From NCBI RefSeq assembly GCF_003014575.1, contig NZ_PYGF01000015.1:1-64000 (forward strand): a stretch of DNA of 64,000 nucleotides. Direction: 5' to 3'. Positions 43,883 to 53,805 of the stretch are shown here, piece by piece. The translations under genes were made by a program, and so were the position numbers. Within the stretch, counting starts at the first letter, position 1. Each line of letters starts with the position of its first letter. The notes under the pieces are model-generated. The model was given only the letters and a program-made list of their open reading frames with translations. It was not told where the DNA came from and made no database searches. This DNA is from Cecembia rubra (GTDB taxonomy: Bacteria > Bacteroidota > Bacteroidia > Cytophagales > Cyclobacteriaceae).

Positions 43883-45115
43883 ATGAATCAAGAATTATTT
43901 ACCGTCAATAACCTCTGGATGATGGTGGCCACCATTTTGGTTTTCATCATGCACTTGGGCTTTGCCAGTTTGGAAGCAGGGCTTACCAGAGCAAAAAATA
44001 CTGTCAATATCCTGTTCAAAAATACCATTATACCGGCAATTGGATTGCTTACCTATGCCTTCATAGGCTTTAACCTGATGTATCCGGGTGAAGGCTTTGC
44101 CGGAGGGTTTATTGGCTTTACAGGAGTTGGGATTTCATTGCCGGAAGGCTGGAATACTTTTGCTTATAACGAAGGTTATACCTTTTTTACTGATTTTATA
44201 TTTCAGGCCATGTTCGCAGCTACTGCAGCTACGATTGTATCAGGAGCAGTAGCCGAACGTATCAAATTGGGTCCTTTTATTTTCTTTTCTATCCTATATG
44301 TTGGGATTTGTTATCCCATTGTAGGTATGTGGAAATGGGGAGGTGGGTTTTTGGACGCTTTGGATACTCCATTTTATGATTTTGCAGGATCTACCATTGT
44401 ACACTCCGTAGGAGGTTGGGGTGCCTTGGTAGGTGCTTTCCTTTTGGGACCAAGATTGGGTAAATACACAGAACATGGCATGAGGGCTATTCCTGGCCAT
44501 AGTATCCCTATGGCTACTATCGGCGTATTTTTGCTTTGGTTCGGTTGGTTTGGGTTTAATGGCGGATCCGTATTGAGTGCTGATCCAGGTACAGTTTCTT
44601 TGGTTTTTGTCACCACTGCCATAGCAGGAGCTGCAGGCGCTTTTGGAGCTTTGATCACTTCATATATCAAATTCAGGACCTATGATATCACAATGGTGCT
44701 GAATGGTATATTAGCGGGTTTGGTAGGTATTACTGCCGGGGCTGACTTGATGGGCATAGGAGAGGCTGCTATTATTGGATTTATCGGCGGTGTTTTAGTG
44801 GTATTGGGTGTGGTCCTTTTTGACCGTATCAAAATCGATGATCCAGTGGGGGCAATTTCGGTGCATTTGATAGGTGGAATTTGGGGAACCTTAGCAGTCG
44901 GTATTTTTGGAGACCTTGCCGGAATCCAGCAATTAGTTTCCCAGTTGACAGGGATTGCAGCAGTTGGTGCTTTCTGCTTCTTGACCAGTTGGCTGATTTT
45001 CTTTTCCATGAAGCGTAGCCTTGGTATACGGGTGGATGAAAAAGAAGAATTGGAAGGCTTGGACATCAATGAGCACAGTATGCAGGCATATCCTGATTTT
45101 GCTCCAAAAGATTAA
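43883..45115 (+). CDS. amtB: Ammonium transporter AmtB
   Basis: This 410-residue channel has about eleven hydrophobic segments. Characteristic blocks are LGFASLEAGLTRAKNTVNIL, FQAMFAATAATIVSGAVAER, GWGALVGAFLLGPRLGKY with DFAGSTIVHSVGG (first pore histidine) and the second pore-histidine segment ISVHLIGGIWGTLAVG. It moves NH4+/NH3 inward under control of the upstream P-II protein. No N-terminal signal peptide is evident; the first helix doubles as signal. A terminator follows at 45139-45170. Confidence 0.95.
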   Translation: MNQELFTVNNLWMMVATILVFIMHLGFASLEAGLTRAKNTVNILFKNTIIPAIGLLTYAFIGFNLMYPGEGFAGGFIGFTGVGISLPEGWNTFAYNEGYTFFTDFIFQAMFAATAATIVSGAVAERIKLGPFIFFSILYVGICYPIVGMWKWGGGFLDALDTPFYDFAGSTIVHSVGGWGALVGAFLLGPRLGKYTEHGMRAIPGHSIPMATIGVFLLWFGWFGFNGGSVLSADPGTVSLVFVTTAIAGAAGAFGALITSYIKFRTYDITMVLNGILAGLVGITAGADLMGIGEAAIIGFIGGVLVVLGVVLFDRIKIDDPVGAISVHLIGGIWGTLAVGIFGDLAGIQQLVSQLTGIAAVGAFCFLTSWLIFFSMKRSLGIRVDEKEELEGLDINEHSMQAYPDFAPKD

Positions 45116-45138
45116 ACAACTATCACGCTTTATAAACC

Positions 45139-45170
45139 AAAAAGCCGGTCAGTTTACAGGCCGGCTTTTT
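45139..45170. terminator. Terminator amtB/nadC
   Basis: The 10-bp stem AAAAAGCCGG/CCGGCTTTTT has a 12-nt loop and a T run. It lies between convergent genes and works for amtB. Confidence 0.8.
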
Positions 45171-45205
45171 TGTTATATAAATAAACACCCATTTTTACCT
45201 GGGGT

Positions 45206-46066
45206 TTAGTAGGCCTTCAAACTGATATCCAAGCTTTTTACCTGATGCGTAAGCGCTCCAACGGAGATAAAATCTACGCCACATTCGGCCACATCTTTGA
45301 GGTTCTCTTCTGTAATTCCACCAGAGGCTTCCAGTGGATACTTGCCATTGACCAATTGGACAGCTTTTCTCATGGTTTCATAATCCATATTGTCCAACAT
45401 GATGTAATCAATACCTCCAATACGGAGAACTTCTTCTACTTCCTGAAGGGACCTGGTTTCTACCTCTATTTTAAGTTTGAGATTCTTCTCAGCTAGGTAC
45501 CTTTTGGTATTATGGATGGCGTTTTTTATTCCCCCAGCGAAGTCGATATGGTTATCTTTTAACATCACCATGTCGTAAAGGGCAAAGCGATGATTAATTC
45601 CTCCACCTATCCATACTGCCCATTTTTCCATTAATCTGAAGTTAGGCGTGGTTTTGCGGGTGTCCATCAGCCTAGCTTTGGTGTGGAGGATGAGCTGTGT
45701 CAATAGGTGCGTCTTGGTAGCAATTCCGCTCATGCGCTGCATACAATTCAATACCAAGCGCTCAGTCGTCAATATAGAGGCTGCCTTACCTTTTACCCGT
45801 AGACCAATATCACCGGATTTGACCGGATCCCCGTCCTTAAGGAGCAGTTCAACCTGAAGTGAAGCATCAAATTGTTTAAAAATCATTTCGGCCAATTCCA
45901 ACCCGGCAATTATTCCAGATTCTTTGACCAGCAATTGTGCCTGTCCCATGCAATTGTGTGGGATCGAACCCAATGTAGAATGGTCACCATCGCCCACATC
46001 CTCTTGGAGAGCTTGGGTTATAAATTGATGGATTTTATCCGGGTGAAGGTAAGTAGGTCTGTTCAC
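45206..46066 (-). CDS. nadC: Nicotinate-nucleotide diphosphorylase (carboxylating)
   Basis: This 286-residue enzyme turns quinolinate and PRPP into nicotinate mononucleotide. DVGDGDHSTLG near the N-terminus, ERLVLNCMQRMSGIATKTH, LMDTRKTTPNFRLMEKWAV and GGGINHRFALYDMVMLKDNH are its family blocks. With kynU and kmo at 11-14 kb it completes part of the tryptophan-to-NAD route. The following DUF4783 gene is on the same strand just upstream (31 bp), a weak operon link. Confidence 0.95.
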   Translation of the reverse strand: MNRPTYLHPDKIHQFITQALQEDVGDGDHSTLGSIPHNCMGQAQLLVKESGIIAGLELAEMIFKQFDASLQVELLLKDGDPVKSGDIGLRVKGKAASILTTERLVLNCMQRMSGIATKTHLLTQLILHTKARLMDTRKTTPNFRLMEKWAVWIGGGINHRFALYDMVMLKDNHIDFAGGIKNAIHNTKRYLAEKNLKLKIEVETRSLQEVEEVLRIGGIDYIMLDNMDYETMRKAVQLVNGKYPLEASGGITEENLKDVAECGVDFISVGALTHQVKSLDISLKAY

Positions 46067-46097
46067 AGCGCAAAAATAGGGAAAATTCAGGATTGCC

Positions 46098-46502
46098 TCA
46101 GTTTTTTACAATATCCAAACTGTAAACCTTGAATTCATTTTGCTCTTTTCTGCCACGGATAAATACCTTGAAGACAGTTTCCTCTGACTTATAATTCCCT
46201 ATGTAATATATAATCTGATCAGAATTATTTCCTTTATGTAGCAACTGAAAATCCATTGGAGGGAACTTCTTGAAAAAATCTCTCATAACAACTTCAGCTT
46301 GGCTTTTGGAATAATCACCTTGGTTGCCATTAATATTGATATCTATACCTTGGGCAAAAAACCTTGCCAATTCTCTACTTGATCCAGATTGAAATACCGT
46401 CACAATTTCTTCAATGGAATTGTTTTGGGCATTGATTGATTTAGCCTGACCGTAAGTAAAGACGATAAAGAAAAGTATGCCTATGTATAACAATTTTTTC
46501 AT
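46098..46502 (-). CDS. DUF4783 exported protein
   Basis: This 134-residue protein has a signal peptide (MKKLLYIGILFFIVFTYGQA, about 1-20) and a compact alpha+beta body (SIEEIVTVFQSGSSRELARF, GDYSKSQAEVVMRDFFKKFP, YYIGNYKSEETVFKVFI) of NTF2-like appearance. I recognise the Bacteroidota DUF4783 pattern, whose function is unknown. Its ATG at 46502 is preferred over an upstream in-frame codon. It precedes nadC on the minus strand with a 31-bp gap. Confidence 0.75.
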   Translation of the reverse strand: MKKLLYIGILFFIVFTYGQAKSINAQNNSIEEIVTVFQSGSSRELARFFAQGIDININGNQGDYSKSQAEVVMRDFFKKFPPMDFQLLHKGNNSDQIIYYIGNYKSEETVFKVFIRGRKEQNEFKVYSLDIVKN

Positions 46503-46680
46503 TGTGAAATTTTTCAACAAATTTTAAGCCAAAAATTAGTTAAAGGATAAAGTCCTCATATTTTTCTGTTTTTTTATGTTTTCGAAATTTTAATGCAGTG
46601 TTTTTTGTTGACCTGATAAAGAATCCGCATTTTTACAGCCACTTTGTAAAACAGGATGGAATTATCCGTGCAATAACATT

Positions 46681-48204
46681 ATGGAAAAGAAAGTATTACT
46701 GATGATTTTGGATGGTTGGGGATTGGCAACCAACCCAGCTGTATCTGCCATTGAAAAAGCCCAAACCCCTTTTATCGACAGTTTATATCTCAAATATCCA
46801 CACTCTAAACTGGAAGCATCCGGATTGGCCGTTGGTTTACCTGAAGGTCAAATGGGGAATTCTGAGGTGGGCCATATGAATATCGGTGCAGGTAGGGTAG
46901 TCTATCAGGACCTGGTCAAAATCAACAAAGCTGTAAGCGAAGGGGATCTTAATTCCCATCCTACATTGGTGGAGGCTTTTGAGTATGCCAAAATGAACCA
47001 CAAAAAGGTGCATTTTATTGGATTGGTTTCTGACGGTGGTGTACATGCCCATATCAATCATCTCAAAGGCCTTTGTGATGCAGCAAAAGCAAATGGGCTG
47101 AAAGAGGCATTTATTCATGCTTTTACCGATGGACGTGACACTGACCCCAAAAGCGGTGTTCATTTCCTCAATGAACTGAAAGAACATTTACAACATTCCG
47201 TTGGCAGTATTGCTTCTGTAGTAGGTAGATACTATGCCATGGACAGGGATAAAAGATGGGAGAGAGTCAAATTGGCCTATGATGCCCTTGTTCACGGGGA
47301 AGGAGAAAAATCGAAAGACATAATTGCCTCAGTAGTGAAATCTTACTCCAATGATGTGACCGATGAATTCATCAGACCTATTATCCAAGCCAATGGTGAA
47401 AATAAGCCACTAGCAGTCATTGAAGAGGGAGATGTTGTGATCAATTTTAACTTTAGAACTGACAGAGGAAGGGAAATCACTCAGGTACTTACACAGCAGG
47501 ATTTTGAGGATTTCAACATGAAGAAAATTAAGCTCCATTATATCACTTTTACCAATTATGATGATACCTTCAAGGATGTAAGGGTTATTTTCGATAAGGA
47601 TAACCTCAATAATACTTTGGGCGAAGTTTTGGAAGCTAATGGTAAAAAACAAATCAGGATTGCTGAAACAGAGAAATACCCCCATGTGACATTCTTTTTC
47701 TCAGGAGGAAGGGAAAAGGAATTTATTGGAGAAAGTAGGATTTTGTGTTCTTCTCCCAAAGTCGCCACCTATGACCTCAAACCTGAGATGAGTGCTTTCG
47801 AAATTGCAAGTAAAATCAAACCTGAACTTAGGAGGAAGGAAGCTGATTTTATATGTCTGAATTTCGCAAATGCTGACATGGTTGGACATACAGGGGTGTT
47901 TGAAGCTGCAGTCAAAGCCTGTGAAGCCGTAGATAAATGTGCTGAAGATGTCATTACCCAAGCATTGGAAAGTGGATATACTACCATAGTGATTGCTGAT
48001 CACGGCAACAGTGATGTGATGGTAAATGAAGATGGTTCACCTAATACAGCTCATACCACGAATCTGGTACCTTGCATCATGGTCGATGATCAGGACAGGC
48101 TTGAAGTAAAAGACGGAAAGCTGGGAGATCTTGCTCCCACAATACTTAGCCTGATGGGTTTGAAAAGACCTAAAGAAATGACTGGTGATGTTCTCTTAAA
48201 ATAA
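46681..48204 (+). CDS. gpmI: 2,3-bisphosphoglycerate-independent phosphoglycerate mutase
   Basis: This 507-residue glycolytic enzyme belongs to the alkaline-phosphatase superfamily. Nucleophile Ser61 is in GQMGNSEVGHMNIG, the first metal aspartate Asp11 is in LMILDGWG, FIHAFTDGRDTDP is the substrate segment, and the C-terminal metal sites are NFANADMVGHTG and IADHGNSDVM. The length matches the family. It is transcribed alone, with a lipoprotein gene 95 bp downstream. Confidence 0.95.
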   Translation: MEKKVLLMILDGWGLATNPAVSAIEKAQTPFIDSLYLKYPHSKLEASGLAVGLPEGQMGNSEVGHMNIGAGRVVYQDLVKINKAVSEGDLNSHPTLVEAFEYAKMNHKKVHFIGLVSDGGVHAHINHLKGLCDAAKANGLKEAFIHAFTDGRDTDPKSGVHFLNELKEHLQHSVGSIASVVGRYYAMDRDKRWERVKLAYDALVHGEGEKSKDIIASVVKSYSNDVTDEFIRPIIQANGENKPLAVIEEGDVVINFNFRTDRGREITQVLTQQDFEDFNMKKIKLHYITFTNYDDTFKDVRVIFDKDNLNNTLGEVLEANGKKQIRIAETEKYPHVTFFFSGGREKEFIGESRILCSSPKVATYDLKPEMSAFEIASKIKPELRRKEADFICLNFANADMVGHTGVFEAAVKACEAVDKCAEDVITQALESGYTTIVIADHGNSDVMVNEDGSPNTAHTTNLVPCIMVDDQDRLEVKDGKLGDLAPTILSLMGLKRPKEMTGDVLLK

Positions 48205-48299
48205 TTTTGATGATATATTTAAGGCCGGTTTTGGGATTTTCCATCACCGGCCGTTTGTTGAAATCCCTTATTACTTTCAAGCTTATTACCCCAAACTTT

Positions 48300-48857
48300 A
48301 TGAAAATGAAATATTTCTTAAGCACTGGTATTTTGCTCACCTTGCTATGGGGCTGCAATATTGGTTCTGAGTCAGGCAAAATTGATGAGCCCGGCTTTTT
48401 TCCTGTAAAGGAATATGTGGAAGTTCATGCATCTAAACTTGAGGGCAAAACACTCTATAAGGAAGTAACAATCAATGGTGAAACCGAAAAAACTGAAGGA
48501 CCTGTAACGGTGGATGAATTGATGAAGGAACTAGATTTTTTTATTAAGGCAGATATCAACAGCCCGGCATTGGCTGATTCCTATGAAACAGAACGAAGCC
48601 GAAGGTACCTGATCCATACATTAAAGGAAGGTGCCAAAGGCAAAGTGAAGAAGATAGTGGTTCAATATTATGATGAAGATGTGAAGGAGATAAGTTTTCA
48701 CATGAAGACGGAAAATCCGTTTTATGAATCAGAAACCAGGGGTGTCCTCCTTTGGCATGCATCTATGTGGGTGATTCATCAATATAATATTGAACATTAC
48801 CAAAAAGTGATTTTCATGAAACCCAACAGAATGTTCATTAAAGGGGATATATGGTAA
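48300..48857 (+). CDS. Lipoprotein of unknown function
   Basis: This 185-residue protein has a lipoprotein signal (MKMKYFLSTGILLTLLWGC, Cys19). The body is alpha/beta with a charged, beta-rich centre (YKEVTINGETEKTEGP) and no recognised family. Start ATG 48300 or 48306 both give the same signal. It lies downstream of gpmI on the same strand, separated by a weak GGCCGGT hairpin, and ends in a strong terminator shared with serS. Confidence 0.65.
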   Translation: MKMKYFLSTGILLTLLWGCNIGSESGKIDEPGFFPVKEYVEVHASKLEGKTLYKEVTINGETEKTEGPVTVDELMKELDFFIKADINSPALADSYETERSRRYLIHTLKEGAKGKVKKIVVQYYDEDVKEISFHMKTENPFYESETRGVLLWHASMWVIHQYNIEHYQKVIFMKPNRMFIKGDIW

Positions 48858-48890
48858 AAAAAGGGCTTTCAAAGTTGAAAGCCCTTTTTT
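48857..48890. terminator. Bidirectional terminator before serS
   Basis: A perfect 16-bp stem (48857-48872 with 48875-48890; core AAGGGCTTTCAA) has A and T runs at both ends, between two convergent stop codons. Confidence 0.85.
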
Positions 48891-48900
48891 ATTGATTTTA

Positions 48901-50172
48901 TCAGATAATGTCGAATCCAAGGTATGGAATCAAAACCTTAGGCATTTTAATACCTTCTTCAGTTTGGTTATTTTCTAAGATGGCCGCGACAATTCTAGGA
49001 AGTGCCAGCGCACTTCCGTTGAGAGTATGTGCCAACTGGGTCTTCTTGTCTTCCCCTCTAAACCTCAATTTGAGCCTATTTGCCTGATAGGATTCAAAGT
49101 TGCTAACCGAACTTACTTCAAGCCATCTTTCCTGAGCAGCAGAAAACACTTCCATATCATAAGTCAAGGCTGAGGTAAATCCCATATCACCCCCACAAAG
49201 TCTCAATACCCTGTAAGGTAACTCAAGCTTTTGCAGGAGGCTTTGAACATAGTTACTCATCTCTTCCAATGCCTCATAAGATTTTTCAGGATGGGCAATC
49301 TGAACAATCTCTACCTTATCAAATTGATGGAGTCTATTAAGACCACGCACATGGGCTCCCCAGCTTCCGGCTTCCCTTCTAAAGCAGGGTGTATATCCCA
49401 CATTTTTAATAGGAAACTCCAGCTCATTGAGAATAACATCCCTGTACATGTTGGTAATTGGTACCTCTGCTGTCGGAATTAAGTAGAGTTTGTCTATAGT
49501 AGCCTCATACATTTGACCTTCTTTGTCAGGGAGCTGACCAGTGCCATATCCAGAATCTTCGTTGACCAGGATGGGAGGCTGTACTTCTGTATAGCCTGCG
49601 TGAAGGGCTTCATCCAAAAAGAAATTGATCAATGCCCTTTGTAGCCTTGCGCCTCTACCCTTGTAAACTGGAAACCCTGCCCCTGTTATTTTTACTCCAA
49701 GGTCAAAGTCGATGATGTCGTATTTTTTGATAAGTTCCCAATGGGGCAATTTATCTTCCTGAAGCACAGGAATTTCACCATGCTGCAAAATCACCTCATT
49801 GTCCTCAGCAGATTTTCCTTTTGGGACAGCATAGTGTGGAACATTGGGGATGGTATAGAGCAATTGTCTTAGGTCCTCCTCATAGGTATTGTATTCTTCC
49901 TCTAAGGTTTTGATCTGCTCTTTGATCTCAGTAGTTCTGGTTTTGATTTTTTCAGCCTCTTCCTTCTTTCCATCCTTCATCAACATCCCTATTTGTTTGG
50001 AAATATTGTTGGATTCCGCCTGGAGGCTGTCTCTTTTTACCTGAGTTTCTTTTCTGTTTTTATCAAATTCCAAGACCTGATGCAAAACTGCCTCGGCATT
50101 GGGGAAGTTGCGTTTTTGCAGTCCTTCCAAAACTATCTCAAAATTATCCCTGATGGTATTGACAAGTAGCAT
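48901..50172 (-). CDS. serS: Seryl-tRNA synthetase
   Basis: This 423-residue class II synthetase has an N-terminal coiled-coil arm (about residues 30-110, rich in Glu/Lys/Gln) that binds the long variable arm of tRNA-Ser. Motif 2 is FRREAGSWGAHVRGLNRLHQF and motif 3 is LAHTLNGSALALPRIVAAIL. All expected blocks are present at normal length. It is the last gene of the minus-strand run scpA, flippase-like protein, murF-alr, serS. Confidence 0.95.
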   Translation of the reverse strand: MLLVNTIRDNFEIVLEGLQKRNFPNAEAVLHQVLEFDKNRKETQVKRDSLQAESNNISKQIGMLMKDGKKEEAEKIKTRTTEIKEQIKTLEEEYNTYEEDLRQLLYTIPNVPHYAVPKGKSAEDNEVILQHGEIPVLQEDKLPHWELIKKYDIIDFDLGVKITGAGFPVYKGRGARLQRALINFFLDEALHAGYTEVQPPILVNEDSGYGTGQLPDKEGQMYEATIDKLYLIPTAEVPITNMYRDVILNELEFPIKNVGYTPCFRREAGSWGAHVRGLNRLHQFDKVEIVQIAHPEKSYEALEEMSNYVQSLLQKLELPYRVLRLCGGDMGFTSALTYDMEVFSAAQERWLEVSSVSNFESYQANRLKLRFRGEDKKTQLAHTLNGSALALPRIVAAILENNQTEEGIKMPKVLIPYLGFDII

Positions 50173-50254
50173 AGTCTGATGTGAAAATAAGTGTTGGGGA
50201 CAAAGATAAACATGTTAATGAAAACCACCGTTCTGGAATGAGATTTTGCACTGA

Positions 50255-52723
50255 TCAATCCAAATAATATACCCTTTTTACCCGGCTACTGATATTGGTA
50301 AGCAACTCATATGGGATGGTTCCAATCCTTTCAGCAAGCTCTTTGAGGGATATTCCAGGGCCATAGATGATCACTTCATCTCCTTCCTTGACATTTAAAC
50401 CGCTTACATCAATCATGGTCATATCCATACAAACATTTCCAATGACCGGAGCTTTCTTTCCGTTGATGAGTACAAAACCTTTTCCATTACTGAACCGTCG
50501 GTCATATCCATCCGCATAACCCAAAGCAATAGTGGCTATTTGACCGTCTTCTTGCATTACTCCCTTTCTGCTGTAACCTATAGTCTGCCCTTTTTTCAGG
50601 TTTTTGATCTGTGAAATGGTGGTTTTAAGCGTGCTGATGGGCTTGAGGTGTTGGTCATATTTACCTGTGACCTCTACTCCATATAGTCCAATACCCAGTC
50701 TTACCATATCATATTGATGTTCAGGATATTTTGCTATTCCGGCTGAGTTCAGTGCATGACGGATAGGGCTATAATTCAAATTTCCCATGATTTTTCCACA
50801 CATCTGATCAAATGCTTGGAATTGTTCCCTCGTATAGTCCTCATGTTCAGATTCATCTGCCCCGGCCAGGTGGGTATATAGACTGGCAATTTCCAATTGT
50901 GGATTGGTTTTGATCAACCCGATAAGCTCATCCACATGGCTTTCTTCAAATCCCAGCCGGTGCATACCTGTATCCAAATCCAGATGGACTTTCATTTGGG
51001 TTTGTTGGCTCTCACAGTATTTTGCCAGCTCTTTGAAAAACTCCGGACTGTAAACTACCGGCTCCAAATGGTGTTCTTTCAGATGGATAAATGATTCCTG
51101 TACCGGATTCAACACCATAATTGGAAGCCTGATGCCCTCCTCTCTCAATGCTACGCCTTCATCTGTATAAGCTACTGCAAGATAGTCAGCCTTGAGTTGC
51201 TGTAAGTGATTGGCGATTTCAGAAGCTCCCCCTCCATAAGCAAAAGCTTTCACCATGACCATGATCTTGGTTTTGGGGTTCACCCTGGTTTTGTAAAAAT
51301 TGTAATTATGTGTCAGGGCATTCAGATTGATTTCCAGGGTAGTCCCGTGAATTCTTTGCTGTAGCCTGTTTACCACAGACTCAAACCCATATTTCCTGGC
51401 TCCTGTAACCAAGATTAGGTCATTGTCAAAGGCATCAATATTAAGATTTTGGAGTAATTCTTCTGTTGAGGCAAAAAAATCCTGCTTTATTGGAAGTTCT
51501 CCTTTTAAAATTTGGATGTCCTCTCCCACAGCAATGAGGTAATCAATGCCAAAGAATTCCAATAAACGTCCCACCTCTGAATAGACTTGATTGGTATTCC
51601 CAACCTGAAGTAAATCTGAAATGATCAATACTTTCCTTTTCTTCGGCCTTTGGGCCGCCATAAAATCCAATGCCAGCCTCAAGCCTGCCAGGTCATTGTT
51701 GTAGGTATCATCAATGATCAGGCTTTCATTGGCTCCAGGTTTTAAGGTCAGCCTCATATCAATGGCTTTCAGGTGTTTTAACCCCTCCTGTATTGTTTGT
51801 TCTTCCATTCCCAAAGTCAAAGCCGCAGTGATGACATGCCTGATATTTTCCAGTGAGGCTTCATCTGAGAAAGGTACATGAAAAGTGAAAATGCTCAAGT
51901 CAGGCCTCATCATAATGAGTTTTGAGCTTTGCTCTTCTTTTTTGACAGTCAGAGAATAGTCCGAACCAATATTGTCAGACCATGCTATCAAGCTGTCTGA
52001 AGGAAAAGTCTTTTTCAGGTAATCTGCAATCAGGAAATGCTCTTTACGAAAGATGATATAATTGCAATAAACGAAAAGCTTGGCTTTTTCCTCTAATTTA
52101 TGCTGCATGGATTCAAAACCCTCTTCGTGTGCAGTGCCGATATTTGTAAAAATACCCAATTCCGGCATCAGCATGGATGCCAAAGATTCCATCTCATTTG
52201 GCTTGGATATACCTGCTTCCATAACGGCAACCTGATGTCCAGGTTCAATTCCAAAAATAGAAAGTGGTACGCCAACCTGACTATTATAACTTTTTGGGCT
52301 CTTGGCTACGGCAAATTTTTGGGAAAGTACCTGCCCCAGCCACTCTTTGACAATAGTTTTTCCATTGCTTCCTGTAATCCCCACCAATGGACCTTTGAAA
52401 TTGCTGCGCTGATAGGCTGCCAGTTCCTGTAAGGCTTTCAGGGTATTCTTAACTTTAATAAGATTTGCATGGCCTAGATATGTCTGGGTCAGATCAAAGT
52501 CTTCACGGACTAAAAATGATTTTACACCTTGTTCAATTACTTCAGGAATAAAATCATGTCCATCGAACTTTGCTCCCTTGAGTGCTACAAATAGGGTATT
52601 TTCAGGCTGAAGGATATTTCTAGAATCAATGGCAATCTCAGAAATCAAAACATTTTTGTCTGATACCTGAATTTCAGCATGTAGCAGGCTAAGCAATTGG
52701 TCCAATGTAAGGCTTTGCATCAT
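50255..52723 (-). CDS. MurF-alanine racemase fusion (bifunctional)
   Basis: In this 822-residue fusion the N-terminal half (about 1-440) is UDP-N-acetylmuramoyl-tripeptide:D-Ala-D-Ala ligase, with P-loop GITGSNGKT (115-123) and the Mur ligase block VAVMEAGISKPNEMESL. The C-terminal half (about 455-822) is a PLP alanine racemase with MVKAFAYGGG (PLP lysine) and TIGYSRKGVMQEDGQIATIALGYADGY holding the catalytic tyrosine region. The fusion joins D-alanine supply with its incorporation and is a hallmark of Bacteroidota. A separate alanine racemase gene at 33944 is in the same window. The start ATG is the first of two (MMQSL). Confidence 0.92.
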   Translation of the reverse strand: MMQSLTLDQLLSLLHAEIQVSDKNVLISEIAIDSRNILQPENTLFVALKGAKFDGHDFIPEVIEQGVKSFLVREDFDLTQTYLGHANLIKVKNTLKALQELAAYQRSNFKGPLVGITGSNGKTIVKEWLGQVLSQKFAVAKSPKSYNSQVGVPLSIFGIEPGHQVAVMEAGISKPNEMESLASMLMPELGIFTNIGTAHEEGFESMQHKLEEKAKLFVYCNYIIFRKEHFLIADYLKKTFPSDSLIAWSDNIGSDYSLTVKKEEQSSKLIMMRPDLSIFTFHVPFSDEASLENIRHVITAALTLGMEEQTIQEGLKHLKAIDMRLTLKPGANESLIIDDTYNNDLAGLRLALDFMAAQRPKKRKVLIISDLLQVGNTNQVYSEVGRLLEFFGIDYLIAVGEDIQILKGELPIKQDFFASTEELLQNLNIDAFDNDLILVTGARKYGFESVVNRLQQRIHGTTLEINLNALTHNYNFYKTRVNPKTKIMVMVKAFAYGGGASEIANHLQQLKADYLAVAYTDEGVALREEGIRLPIMVLNPVQESFIHLKEHHLEPVVYSPEFFKELAKYCESQQTQMKVHLDLDTGMHRLGFEESHVDELIGLIKTNPQLEIASLYTHLAGADESEHEDYTREQFQAFDQMCGKIMGNLNYSPIRHALNSAGIAKYPEHQYDMVRLGIGLYGVEVTGKYDQHLKPISTLKTTISQIKNLKKGQTIGYSRKGVMQEDGQIATIALGYADGYDRRFSNGKGFVLINGKKAPVIGNVCMDMTMIDVSGLNVKEGDEVIIYGPGISLKELAERIGTIPYELLTNISSRVKRVYYLD

Positions 52724-52746
52724 GGCCTAAAAGTACGCATTTGAAT

Positions 52747-53802
52747 TCAATCTTCTTTCTTCTTAAAAAAGACCTGTTTCACCCAACGAGGTAAGAAAAT
52801 AGCGCCCAGTAGCAAGTAGGGGTAATATGAGAGCAACCTCCAAAGGATACTGGTCACGAAGGTATAACCTTGTAAAAACTGTTGGAAGAACTGTGCAAAA
52901 AAGAACTCTGCAGTACCGCTACTTCCCGGAGTTGGGGAAATCATCATGACAATCCACATGATTACTTGTCTCGCAAAGATGATGATATGTTCTGAAAAGG
53001 TCAGGGAGTCATATGCCCCGATCAATGCATTGAGCATGAGGTACCTAGAGCACCAGATAAAGATTGTTGCAACGATTATTGGCAGCCAATATTTATAATT
53101 TTTCCCAACAAGCTCTTTGGATGCCTCAATGATCTGATTACCGTATTCATTGGCAGAATGTTTCCATTTCCTCAGCCATTTGATGGAATAAATTTTCAAT
53201 AAAATCCACTTGAATACCCTTGGCTTGAAAAACAAAGCAGCTGCCATAATAAAAGAGTAAAATGCATAAAGTCCGTAACTGGTCCAGAAAAGTAATTCCA
53301 AGCTTCGCCCTAATCTCATTTCCATTACCCTGCTTGCAGGAAATATATTTCCTTGAGCAAAAAAGAGTATGATAGGTGCCCCAATGACGAAAAACAGATT
53401 GTCAAGTATTGCCGTGACCATCACATAAGCAATGGCCTTTCCTAGTTTAATTCCTTCCTTGTTCAGGATGAAAACTGCAACTGCTGTGCCCCCCACCACC
53501 GAAGGGGTAACTGCAGAAGCAAATTCCCATAAAATAATCACATAAATCGCCCTGGTCCAAGTGAGCTGCCGGTCTGTAATTTCGCGGATTCTATAGATAT
53601 ACCCAGCATCCCTACCTAGGATTACCAAGATGGCCAGAATAATTCCCCATGCAGAAGCATCAAACACCCCTTTTAAGGTTTTTGCATTGACATTGGGGTC
53701 CAAATAGAACATCAAAAAGACTATTCCCACACCGATCAAAACCGGCACCCACACCTTATTGGGATTTAGGGTCTCAAAAATCTTCTTATTGTCTAATTTC
53801 AT
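52747..53802 (-). CDS. Flippase-like membrane protein (LPG synthase TM-domain family)
   Basis: This 351-residue integral membrane protein has about eight membrane segments and the conserved VTPSVVGGTAVAVFILNKEG and MISPTPGSSGTAEFFFAQFF blocks of the UPF0104/AglD/YbhN family, the flippase-like half of MprF. It may move lipids across the membrane. It lies 3 bp from scpA and 23 bp from murF-alr, in one minus-strand run, so it may belong to envelope or cell-division functions. Confidence 0.82.
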   Translation of the reverse strand: MKLDNKKIFETLNPNKVWVPVLIGVGIVFLMFYLDPNVNAKTLKGVFDASAWGIILAILVILGRDAGYIYRIREITDRQLTWTRAIYVIILWEFASAVTPSVVGGTAVAVFILNKEGIKLGKAIAYVMVTAILDNLFFVIGAPIILFFAQGNIFPASRVMEMRLGRSLELLFWTSYGLYAFYSFIMAAALFFKPRVFKWILLKIYSIKWLRKWKHSANEYGNQIIEASKELVGKNYKYWLPIIVATIFIWCSRYLMLNALIGAYDSLTFSEHIIIFARQVIMWIVMMISPTPGSSGTAEFFFAQFFQQFLQGYTFVTSILWRLLSYYPYLLLGAIFLPRWVKQVFFKKKED

Positions 53803-53805
53803 GGC

